64,000 nt of DNA from Polytrichum commune (lineage: Eukaryota > Streptophyta > Polytrichopsida > Polytrichales > Polytrichaceae). Position 1 is the stretch's first letter; every line of letters begins with the position of its first letter. Positions 25,535 to 34,834 of the stretch are shown here, one piece after another. The stretch covers positions 26,984,144 through 27,048,143 of the forward strand of contig OX485809.1 in NCBI GenBank assembly GCA_950295325.1, given 5' to 3'. The notes beneath the pieces were generated by a model. That model was not told where the DNA came from. It was given only the letters and a program-made list of their open reading frames with translations, and did no database searches. The translations under genes were made by a program, and so were the position numbers.

Positions 25535-25750
25535 TAAATATTATATTTAGTGTCACTTAGTATTTGGAGTTACACAATGCTATATCTATTAATTCTATAT
25601 CTCATTTTCTACCAAAAAATATCAAATTAGTTGTTTGGACATTATATAGAACATTAACAACTTTACTTGGTAAAAATTTACATCAACAGTAAAAAAATAT
25701 AGCACTGTGTAACTCCAAATAATAAGTGACACTAAATACCATATTTAGTT
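25535..25750. mobile_element. Foldback MITE, TTTAGTGTCACTTA arms
   Basis: Inverted arms of about 50 bp: left TATTTAGTGTCACTTAG then TGGAGTTACACAATGCTAT, right the inverse. The loop is about 110 bp. A related element is at 26440-26651. Non-coding. Confidence 0.7.
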
Positions 25751-25839
25751 TTCCAATTATCTTCTGTTCATTCATTGAGGACAATCAAAGTGATCCAATA
25801 TTGTTAAGAAATCCTCCTCTAGTGCCCGAGTAAAACTTA

Positions 25840-26372
25840 GGGCCGCTTTACACTTAGAGGCCGGGCCAATTCGTTGTGTAAGAGGCTTGAAATCCTCATT
25901 TGTGATTGGTCAAAAGGCTCAAATCGGCCCCAACCCCTTTACATCTAGAGGCCGGGCCGATTTGGTGGTATGATTTTTTAAATTAAAAAATGTATGTTAT
26001 GACACGGCCCGAGCTCGTTGAATTGGGTGCACCCAAAATGGAAGGCCAATTCTTGGCCTAGAGGCCAATGTCATATTCCACTAAAAAAATCTTCTTAAAT
26101 AAAGTATAATTTTTTAAAGTGAACTAGATCCATTGGATTATGTGGAATCTAAAGGCTCTATCTTAGATTATGCTACATCCGTTGGATTAGGCTAATTTTT
26201 TTGAATCAGCTTGGCTTCTTGGCCCGAGGGCCTTTACATATGGGAAAATTGGCCCCCGGTATAATCTTATTATAATGTGTAGTAGAGGCCGGCCTCCAAC
26301 CCAAAAAAGGCTGAAATTTTGTGCAATCGGCCTCAAGGGAAATTGGCCCGGCCTCTAGGTGTAAAGCGGCCC
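25840..26372. mobile_element. Tourist-like (PIF/Harbinger) MITE, TTA target duplication
   Basis: 533 bp with terminal repeats GGGCCGCTTTACACTTAGAG and its inverse (one or two changes over about 35 bp), flanked by TTA at 25837-25839 and 26373-26375. TTA duplications and GGGCC ends are diagnostic of PIF/Harbinger elements. It lacks a transposase; two decayed Harbinger transposases lie at 33.5-40.8 kb but need not be its source. A relative lies in intron 1 of the acidic-repeat gene (44437-44955). Confidence 0.8.
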
Positions 26373-26439
26373 TTAAGTACACATTATAGTTTCTTTAGCT
26401 TGTCAGTGGCCAAGAATTCAGGTGATATTAGCCTACACC

Positions 26440-26651
26440 GATCATCCCATTTAGTGTATGTTACTATTTAGAGTTATGCAATGCTACAACTATTTAAGGA
26501 GGATATAATATTTTAGCAAGCAAAGTCATTTATGTTTCTATAATGTCCAAACATACTATTGAACTTTTGTTAGTAAGAACTGAACTCCTAAGGAAGATGT
26601 TATTGTATTGTGTAACTCTTGATAGTAACATGCACTAATTGGGATAATCAA
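26440..26651. mobile_element. Foldback MITE related to 25535-25750
   Basis: Left arm ATCATCCCATTTAGTGTATG then TTACTATTTAGAGTTATGCA; right arm the inverse (GTGTAACTCTTGATAGTAAC, GCACTAATTGGGATAAT). Non-coding. Confidence 0.6.
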
Positions 26652-26784
26652 TGTCGTCTTGTGAAAAGCCGGGCAGAAGAGTCATACTTACTACGCTCAT
26701 CAACGTCCGGGCACGAAGATTTGTTCACATGAAAGTCTTTCAAACTGAGGGGTTGATCACACCGGCTAGTTTTGGCCTATGATT

Positions 26785-27000
26785 GGGGAGATAATTACAT
26801 ATGAACCGGTTGAGTTTGAGATATAGCCGGTTAAAGTTCAAGACTACAAGAAAATTACCGATCATTTTAAATTAATTTATAGAATATACCCCAATTTAAT
26901 AAAAGGAAACCAGAGGATGTCAACATGTAACCGGTTGGACTTGCAAACACTAGGATCTCAACCGGTTATGCCCAAAAATCTCCCCAATCACTTGGTTCAG
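26785..27000 (+). repeat. AACCGGTT repeat, locus B (uninterrupted)
   Basis: Carries GAACCGGTTGAGTTTGAGAT, then GCCGGTTAAAGTTCAAGACT, then GTCAACATGTAACCGGTTGG and CTCAACCGGTTATGCCC in the same order as locus A. It has no insertion at the GAGAAATAACCGG position, so it serves as the reference empty site. Confidence 0.7.
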
Positions 27001-28850
27001 GCATCATCTGTCGGCATCTCCGGCTATAATAGTGTGAAAAGTGGTGGGCCAACATCTATTTCTCAACATAATCCCTAGCAATTTCACTTATGGAACCGGA
27101 CAGACACTTAGGTGTCATTGGGGCATGAGCGACTATCTTTGGACAACCAAATTATTCACCCTTATGAATCCTAGTGGTGGATTTAAAAATAAATCGAGGA
27201 ACACAAGACAATTGCCTAAGACTCATATGCTTGTAGTGATATTGATGTCGGACCTCGGTGTTCAAAGAGGGGTCAAAGATTCAACAAAAACTTCTACAAG
27301 TAAAGACGGAGATAAGTGCATGTTGGTGCTGAAATTGAGTCGGGGGTTAAACGACGTTGTAACCTCTAGAGTGCTTCGGGAATTTGGCCTTTAATTAAAT
27401 CTTTACTTTAATTTAATTTAAATCTTTAGATTATTTGTGGATGGCTCCCAAGACGCATGCGGTGATAATGATGAGAGGGTTGACAATCTGTCCACCGGCT
27501 CAAAGTTTGTTGTATGAGTGGGTTGTATTTAGTGGATTTTTCTTTGTGGGCGGTGAGGGGAAATCTAATGTGGCAATATGTGAGTATTATGAATTCTATG
27601 ACATTTGGGGGGATTGGTGTTTGGGGAGGGGGGGGGGGAGGGGGGGGGGAGGGGGGGGGGGAGGGGTTTGGCTACCTATGGGGGCGCCTAATACATATAA
27701 GATGTATGGCATGAGTCTAGCTAGGCATGTACATGAGGAGATGGTGCATGTACATAACAGTACCTAGTCCATGATTGTGATGTCTAGGGGGTCACACTAG
27801 ACATGTACATACTAGGTTAGGTTAATTTGGGGTCTACATAGTTTTGCAACTTCATTGTCAAATCTACTAGCAAACATAATTGGTGGTCACTTATGAGCAA
27901 TGAGAGACAAGCAAATATATGTGATATTTCCCTCTTGGAGATGGATGGGGGCAAAAAAATTATAAGAATGAGACATTGGAAAGTCCATAGTACTCAAGGG
28001 AGAAGTGAATGTGACACGTAGCATAATTATTAACCCTTGAAGCCTGAAGGGACGACATTGGGCGATCTTCTGCATAAGGTAGATGAGGTTGATTCAATTA
28101 GTTTTCTTGATCATGCACTTATTTTTGGCTCCATATTGGTAGTGTAGTTGCCCTGATTTGGTGGATGACTAATACATGTTGATTTAACCGCTATCTTGAT
28201 GGTAATTGGGTTAGTCACCTTTGTAAAAATCAAACTACATCCATCATCCTCCATAGTTAGGAGTGCTACCCACTAAGCCCTAACACACTTGAATTTCGTG
28301 GGTGAGGTGGGCAAATTAGGAGGTAGCATGTGTATGTGAGGTGCCAACCAACTTGTAGATGTTTATGAAGATTTTTGGGTCAAAACTGCTGGAACACTAT
28401 GGTTTGCTCCTTGATAGGATGATTAGTCAACAAGGAGTGCATCCCACCTCGCTGGAATGGGTTGGTTTGTACAGACCCAAGAGGACAAGTTGCTGGAATG
28501 AGTGGTCAGTGCAAGTTACTTTAAGGAATTTAGTTTTAGGCCGGTCCAATTTAGTGTTGTGAATATGGGTACTTTCCCTAAATCCATTGTTGGGTCGCAA
28601 TATTTTACCCTGAGTGAAGTTAAACCATATGGTAGGGATGTGGAACTCCCCACGACATTCTTAGGTTGGGGGTCACGAGGTAGGGTGGACAAACTTTCAC
28701 GTGGCAATGCTTAGACCCAATTCAACTTATTCATTGGAAAATCATATCAGTCTTTCTTTGACGTGGCGAGGTAGTGGCTTGAGATTACTCCCCTTCTTGG
28801 CATAGTAGTTCAAGTCTAGGAGGAAATGGATCAATGCTCAAGAGATTTAA
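27001..28850. other. Non-genic stretch, possible LINE upstream remains
   Basis: No supported gene. The frames at 27041-27394 and 28359-28714 are uninterrupted but show no domain. Sequence directly before 28851 may belong to the same LINE as the next entry; a stop at about 28848 closes the frame. A G-rich tract lies at 27621-27669. Confidence 0.4.
27621..27669 (+). repeat. G-tract, quadruplex-capable
   Basis: About 45 of 49 bases are G, in runs of 3 to 11 separated by single A or short spacers. It may form a G-quadruplex, and its length is likely unstable. Assembly or sequencing error within the run is possible. Confidence 0.85.
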
Positions 28851-29417
28851 AAAAAATCGATCTCCGACAAATGGTGGAATGAAATCCCTCCCTCCACCTC
28901 TCCAAATTGGAGGATCATTTGGCATAAGCACAAGGCACAAAAGGAGGTGGCCTTCCTTTGGTTAGTCATTCATGAGGTAGTTGCAATGTACGAATGGCGT
29001 GGATTTTTTTTGGTAGAGACTGATAAGAGTTGCCCCCATTGTGGCTTGCCAACTGTGAAGTCGGTGGAGCACAAGTTCTTCAGTTGCCCTTTGGCTCAAC
29101 AAGTGTGGCGCTATGTGGCTAACATCATTTGGCAACTCTTTGCTAAAAAAAAAGGTAAAATCGGCCTTTGGAAATCGTTTACAATGATGTTGTACCTTCT
29201 TGATCACCCTCTTAGCAAATCATTGAAACCTTTCAGTCGTATTTGGTTCTTCTTGAGGAGTGGTCTACTGTGGCTTATTTGGTGTCAAAGGAATGGTTTA
29301 TTTTTTAATGCTCTTCAATGGCCAATGGAGAAAACATACCAAGTTATGTGGGATTCCTTTCTTGATTATAGTAGACTTGAGTGGCAACAAACTCTAAAAG
29401 ATTTAGAAAAAAATTGA
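28851..29417 (+). pseudogene. LINE ORF2 C-terminus (zf-RVT zinc-binding domain)
   Basis: Open frame after a stop at about 28848. It encodes DKWWNEIPPS and NWRIIWHKHKAQKEVAFLWL, then the zinc-binding motif CPHCGLPTVKSVEHKFFSC, then PLAQQVWRYV and, near the end, WLIWCQRNGLFFNA. This order (tryptophan-rich lead, CxxC...HxxxxC, then VW and a basic tail) is the zf-RVT domain that ends plant non-LTR retrotransposon ORF2 proteins. Endonuclease and reverse transcriptase domains are absent, so this is a 5'-truncated copy, as is usual for LINEs. The stop is at 29415-29417 and an A-rich tail at about 29583-29604 marks the 3' end. Confidence 0.85.
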
Positions 29418-29604
29418 CAATGTTTGGTGTGTCCAAAGTCCTTTTGCTACTTGTAACAATTTAGTGGTTACATGAAAAGTTAGGCCCCAATGGACATTAT
29501 TTCTCAAGTCCCCTCGTTTGCTCTATTTCGCTCGAGGTGGTTGTACTTTTCATTTTGCAATTGAATTCACTTGAATTTGTGACCAAAAAAATAAAAGAAA
29601 AATC
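29418..29604 (+). mobile_element. LINE 3' untranslated region and A-rich tail
   Basis: Continues from the LINE stop codon to ACCAAAAAAATAAAAGAAAA, which fits the poly-A-like tail left by target-primed reverse transcription. No target duplication was resolved because the 5' end is not defined. Confidence 0.6.
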
Positions 29605-30153
29605 CATTGTGATAAAGGAGGGACCATGTCCTTGAAAGAAGGAGCATTCAACCCTTATTTTTTCATGGCATTGAATGTACCCCGGGTCCACTGATTTTGA
29701 TAGGATAACAATGTCTGACACCTGGCCAGTGTCTAATAAGTGTGGCAGGTGCATGAGTCCACCTTCACAAATATGTTTGACTCGAGTCACATGTTTGTTC
29801 ATTCATCCCAACACAAATGTTTTCTTTCGGTAATTTAGTGAGGTGAGCATATTTTAGACTCCCAATAAGTGAGATAGTGTAGAGGATCTCTAGAGGATAC
29901 ACATTACAATGATCTATAATTTTCATTCCAAAATAAAGTTTAACAACATTAAAATTTATGTGGTCCATAACATATCCAATAAATGCTACTTTAATAGGGG
30001 CGGCAGAGTGGGCAGTCACTCCGGATCTTCTTCAAAGTTATGTTTATTTTCATTGGTGTCCCTTCATTCCTCCTTCAAAATTTGTCAACCCAACTAAGCA
30101 TTCATGTTGGATAGATGAGGTCCAAGTCACAAGCCTCAAAGCGATATGAATTT

Positions 30154-30490
30154 CACTACACCAAATAGGAGAGTTAGTGTTTGATAATATTTAGTGTTGT
30201 TACCATCCTACCCTGCTCAACACAAATTTTCAATTCCTGGACAATTAAGGTTAGACATAAATGCGTCACTACCTTCCCTACTGCCACCTCCCTTATTATA
30301 TCAATTTTCTTTCATATCCTTACTTACTAACACTAAATCCAAACATGTAACTTCCACATATCACCATAGTTGATATTCAGTGCTTGAGATTACATTTAAT
30401 ATTACTCACTTTCATGAGGTTATTGATATTTAGTGTATGCATTCGTATTTAGTGTATCAAACACTAAACATCCTATTTAGTGTGATTCAC
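30154..30490. mobile_element. MITE with CACTACACCAAATAG ends
   Basis: Left CACTACACCAAATAGGAGAG then TTAGTGTTTGATA; the inverse of the right end is CACACTAAATAGGATGTTTA then GTGTTTGATA, about 30 bp matching with some changes. The interior repeats ATTTAGTGT. CACTAC ends suggest a CACTA-derived element; the 3-bp duplication expected for that family was not established. Confidence 0.6.
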
Positions 30491-30575
30491 AAGCGGATTT
30501 GAACCCAAGACCTTGTGCCATTGGCGAACCTCGAGTCATGCCACCAACCCATCACTCCTTGGCGACGTCGCACTC
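30485..30575 (-). repeat. tRNA-like / SINE-like segment (tentative)
   Basis: On the minus strand, GGTTCAAATCC matches the pol III B box, and TGGCATGACTCGAGG, about 30-40 bp before it, is a loose A box match. This spacing recalls tRNA-derived SINE heads in plants. No cloverleaf could be drawn and no tail was found. Confidence 0.25.
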
Positions 30576-30889
30576 CACAACTTTGGGTATTGGAACACCG
30601 TAATCCGTTCATAGCCAATGTGACGCATGTGAAACATGCATGGGAAGTTAAAGGCGGCATCTATCCATCTTTCCATCTTTCCACATGTCGCACCGGCGTA
30701 GTATGTGAAGGTGGCCAACATCGCAATGCAAACACAAAGACCGGTGGCCATGTAAGTTAGGGGAGGGAGTAGAATTGTCTGTGTTTTAATAACAACTACT
30801 TTTTACCTTGGAAGGATGACCTAAAGCCTTAGCACCCCTCATTCATAACATTGTACGACTTATATCACAAAGCTCACAAATTTGCATGT

Positions 30890-30938
30890 GAAGGGATATC
30901 ATAAGATCGCCCGAGACCCACCCAGCAATGATCGGGGA
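30890..30938 (+). repeat. AACCGGTT repeat, locus C, left part
   Basis: Ends in ATCGGGGA and is cut by the hAT element at 30939-32069. The repeat resumes as GAACCAGCAGTTAGTTACAG, matching GGAACGGACAGTTAGTTACA of locus A. Confidence 0.5.
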
Positions 30939-31327
30939 CAGTGGTGATTTTTCACAAGGTCCCCAACATGCCCAGGGACATGTTGATAAAAAAAAAAAAA
31001 AAAAAAACCTTTCAAGTGGACGGGTTCTTAGAAAATGAATATGTTTTTGGACGTGTCAAATTCACTTTGAACGGGTTTTAAATATAACTATTTTTTGATA
31101 TTTTTTTCCAAAAAATAAATGGTATAAATATCAGTTACATTATGTCATATATGACATGTGAATATAAGCATAATGCAATCAAACCACTAATACCCAATCA
31201 AAATATCCATCTTGAAGTGCTTGATTCACCTGCATACATTAATTCATCAACCACAAAATTTAGAACCTTTTTAACATAATGTCAAAGATTATAATTGAAG
31301 GTAAACTTAGCAATTGAATAAGAATTA

Positions 31328-31361
<34 letters not shown>

Positions 31362-32069
31362 TCAAATTTAAAAAAATAAAAAGCTACTCACCCTTCAAAG
31401 AAGTGGATGAATTCTCCTATCCTTCATGTTGCTCCAAACAAGCATCATTGCATTCCAATTGATGTTTTCAAGTGGAATATTTGCACATGAAATGCGCATC
31501 AAAGCATCTAAAGTCTCTAACTTCAAACTAGCACGTAAATGACTTTTGATTAGGTTTTGTCTAGAAAAACCCCTCTTGTGGAGGGAATGCGGGTGGTGAC
31601 GGACGGGCGATGACGGGTGATGGAAACACCTTGAGGATAGAGTGTGGGGAAAGAAATGGGAGATTGAAGGACAAGAAATAAAAAGAAATGATGGTGGCAG
31701 AGGAAATTAGAATGGGGTCCACTGGAAAGATGAGAATCGACAAACAAAGACAAATAATTGACATGCATTGAAGGCATAATTTGTGAAGATCCTATTGTTT
31801 CCAAGTGCAAACAGTCACATGTCAACATCTTTTGGTTTTTTGTTTAATTTTTTTTTTACCAACATTGTAAGAGACTTATTTATACGTATTGCGGGACGGG
31901 TATTTTCATTTCCAAACCGGTTTTGGGTAGGGTTGTTTTTTCTTTAACCTTTCCATGGACGGGTTGGTTTAGAAACTACCGGTTTTGGGACAGGTTGCAA
32001 TTTTTTTTGCCTTTTAATTCAAGGTTTTTGGATGTGGACGGGCAAAAACTTTGTGAAAAATCAACCCTG
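30939..32069. mobile_element. Non-autonomous hAT element with transposase fragment
   Basis: 1131 bp with imperfect terminal repeats: CAGTGGTGATTTTTCACAA on the left, CAGGGTTGATTTTTCACAA as the inverse of the right. It is flanked by the 8-bp duplication ATCGGGGA (30931-30938 and 32070-32077). CAGNG ends and 8-bp duplications define hAT elements. Near the left end it keeps a C-terminal transposase fragment on the minus strand (31395-31580). It also holds an (AT)n run at 31329-31359 and a long A-run near 30990. Most of the transposase gene is deleted. Confidence 0.8.
31395..31580 (-). pseudogene. hAT transposase C-terminal fragment inside the hAT element
   Basis: The minus strand reads GFSRQNLIKSHLRASLKLET, then LDALMRISCANIPLENINW, and ends IHPLL and a stop at 31395. 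The LIKs-LRaSLklETLDALMRI series is the characteristic end of the hAT dimerisation region. The fragment is short and lacks the catalytic domain. Its orientation puts the transposase 3' end toward the left terminal repeat, as expected if the element was once autonomous. Confidence 0.75.
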
Positions 32070-32122
32070 ATCGGGGAGAACCAGCAGTTAGTTACAGACG
32101 AACCGGCTGAGTTTGAGAAATA
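32070..32122 (+). repeat. AACCGGTT repeat, locus C, middle part
   Basis: Host repeat between two insertions: begins with the ATCGGGGA duplication of the hAT element, contains GAACCGGCTGAGTTTGAGAA and ends with the TA target of the next MITE. Confidence 0.65.
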
Positions 32123-32544
32123 AGGTAGAAATACCATAACCCATGAAAATAAGGTGATTCGCATGGAAGATTTGGTCTGACAATCATGAGATAATTTTCC
32201 AAGATAGACGAGAAGGATTCATGAAAAATGCAGGTTGTTTCATATTTTTTTGCCCTATACAAAAAATGCTACAATTATTTAAAGTGGAAAGTTGTCCAAC
32301 TCCCTACTCGTTTACTAGATTCTCCCTACACCGAACATGGTAATCCGCATTTCCATATAGAACATCGCCTAAATCGGTTATCTCATGAGTACATTAACAC
32401 TTCACTCCCATTGGCTACACTAAAGTGTACACGCATTGAAGTTGCCGCCGAGTCATGATCGGTTTTAGTAATGGCACTTCACCATTATGACGGCGGTCTA
32501 GTGCACGGCTAGAAGGTGGTTAACGGGTTATGGTATTTCTACCT
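32123..32544. mobile_element. TA-target MITE (Tc1/mariner-like), copy 2
   Basis: 422 bp with perfect 19-bp or longer terminal repeats (AGGTAGAAATACCATAACC and inverse), TA on both sides. The host repeat reads GAGAAATAACCGG when uninterrupted, so excision of one TA plus the element restores it exactly. Same family as 9654-10074. No transposase in the window matches it. Confidence 0.88.
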
Positions 32545-32720
32545 TAACCGGTTGAAGTTCAAGACTTTAGGAAAATTACCAATCATTTTAGAGGAATTTA
32601 TAGAATATACCCCAATTTAATGAAGGAGAACCGGAGGATGTCAACATGCAACCGGTTGGACTTGCAAACACTAGGATCTCGACCGATTAGTATGCCCGAA
32701 AATCTCCTCGATCGCTGTCA
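32545..32720 (+). repeat. AACCGGTT repeat, locus C, right part
   Basis: Resumes TAACCGGTTGAAGTTCAAG and continues through GTCAACATGCAACCGGTTGG and ATGCCCGAAAATCTCC, matching loci A and B. Confidence 0.7.
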
Positions 32721-33529
32721 GTGTAAGATTGAAGCCCTCATATGCGTTTCATTTTGAAGGGCTCTCAAATTTCAACCTTTCATCTGAAAGGCCGGTTCAA
32801 ATCCAAGACGTCAATCTAAGAATACATAAATGAAATTAAAAACTCATATTAAACTTTTGCATGAATTATATGGGCACATGTTTCCAGTACAATGTGAAGA
32901 ATTAAGATCAACTACCTAACTCTACTTCTTGTTGTGACAAAATGCCCTTCGCTTGTTCGTTCTTGTGGCAGGCATATTATATTAAGGACTTCAAGTGATG
33001 TCTTCATTTTTCAATTTGGGGTTGCGTTTTGAAGGGTTGTTTTGAGAGAGGTATATTTTGAAGGGCCAAACCGTGTTTGAAAGGCCAAACCATGTTTGAA
33101 GGGCATTGAAGACTTCAAACTTGAACATTGATCACTGCCACCCAGCTTAGACCCTTTCGCTCGCCACTAAGGTGGATGCCACACGAATGACAGAAAATTT
33201 GCCAGTAGAGGCTATGAAGGTCTGTAGGGTAGATAGAGCCAGGTCACCAAATCCAACATAGAGTTACCACTTTTGCTGGAGAGACCAACATACTTCGACC
33301 TAGCAGGAAGATGACCTCTCCAAAACCTCACAGTTAGCGTTCATTTCTGTTTGCTCCGGTTTCAAGCCAGTTGCTTGTCTAGGAAACCACACACCCTGTC
33401 AAAATGAACATCGAGGTCCAGAAGCTGATAATTCTACTTATCTTTCAACCCTCATTGTTCTGTATGTTGGAAAATTTGTCAAGAGATGAAAGGGTGATTT
33501 CTGTATGACACTGGCAACAACTTTGTTGC

Positions 33530-34576
33530 ATGACGCTTGCAATGCAGGGATTCATGCGAGTGCATGGGAGGCGGCCACGACGACTGTGGGCTCACGAGAG
33601 AGGGTTGCGACAACCTGGATTTTTTGATCAAAACCTGCTCGGATCATTTAATGCGAGGGAGTTCAAAGGATGCATGCGTATGGACGTCTCGACATTTGAG
33701 TATTTGTGTTCCACTCTCGCACTCTTCTTGCAGAAACAAGATACGAACATGCGGTCATCCATTCCAGTTCAAATTAAGGTAGTTGTATCGATCTCAAAAT
33801 TGGCCACATGTAATTCCATATAGAGCATTACAGATTTGTATAGGGTTGGCCTCTCAACAAGTCAACTAGCAGTCTCTCAATTCAGTAGTGCCATAAAAAT
33901 AATTCTACTTAAGAAATTCATCAGATGGCCTTCTACCACCGTAATGGACAAATTTGCACAGGAATTTCAAAATCTACATCAAATACCATACGTGGTGAGG
34001 GTAGCTGATGGATCGCACATACCAATCGTCGCACCCCGGCTGCATGCTGCTGATTATTACAACCGCAAATGATTCAATTCAATCCTCTTGGAGGGAGTGG
34101 TATCAAACAAATGCTTGTTTTGGAATTTTGACATAGGCTGGGCGGGATCAATGCATAATGCCAATATGTGGGGAAAAACCGTGATCGGACAATTCTGTGA
34201 GGCTGGAAAACTCTCGCCGTATGCTTTGGTTGGCGATGCTACATACCCATGTCGTCCCTGGATGTTGGCTCCGTTCAAGGAACACAAAAATGGATTGTCA
34301 CGAAAAGAGTACCACTGGAACTTTGTCAAGAGCTCAACACGCATGTGCATCGAGCGAGCATTCGGTATACTCAAAGGCAGATGGCGGATTCTCTTGAAGA
34401 GGATTGACGTGCATTTGAAGAATGTGCTTGAATTGGTCAGCACGTGTTTGGTTTTGTACTTCATCTGCATCATTTTTAGGGACAACTTCTGGAAAAACGA
34501 GTGGATGGAGGAGGCTTCAGATGAAGTCCATAACGGCCCCACATCCGAGAAAAATCCGGGGGCATCAACACAATAG
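33530..34576 (+). pseudogene. PIF/Harbinger transposase, element H1 (stop-interrupted)
   Basis: One continuous plus-strand frame with stops at 33821-33823 and 34070-34072. It starts around the coding region for RVHGRRPRRLW and GFFDQNLLGSFNAREFKGCM, and continues with VGLSTSQLAVSQFSSAI. The DDE_Tnp_4 catalytic blocks follow: first Asp in VVRVADGSHIPIVAP, second Asp in YALVGDATYPCRPWMLAPFK, and Glu in CIERAFGILKGRWRILLKRI. Plant PIF/Harbinger transposases and their domesticated ALP1/HARBI1 relatives have this order. The frame is otherwise intact, so the copy decayed recently or slowly. A weak coding tail continues to about 34660. A companion Myb-like gene lies convergently just downstream. Confidence 0.88.
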
Positions 34577-34834
34577 AGACTTACAGTAGCAAACCATGCT
34601 TTGCATAGCTTAGCTGGCATCGAGGAGTTCGAGAGATTCCTTGGAATACATCAAACATGAAGCTGCTAAAGAATTTCAGATTGTAATGAGCACAAAAGGC
34701 AAAATATCAAGAGAACTATGTGCAAGGAGAAATGATATTGCCAAAAGTCTATGGATGGCAAAGACAAAGGTGTGCATTGCATAGGCATTTTCTATGGACA
34801 ATGATTGACCATCCACCAACTATTGTACAGCTAG

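Noticed and set aside
28359-28714. Separate gene before the LINE fragment
   Set aside because: Two overlapping frames without domain or splice signals; more likely LINE or unrelated debris.
30485-30575. A functional tRNA gene on the minus strand
   Set aside because: The B box is good, but no acceptor or anticodon stem pairs could be drawn. Kept only as a tentative SINE-like trace.
34057-34620. 187-codon antisense frame
   Set aside because: Shadow of the Harbinger H1 transposase, which carries the catalytic motifs on the plus strand.
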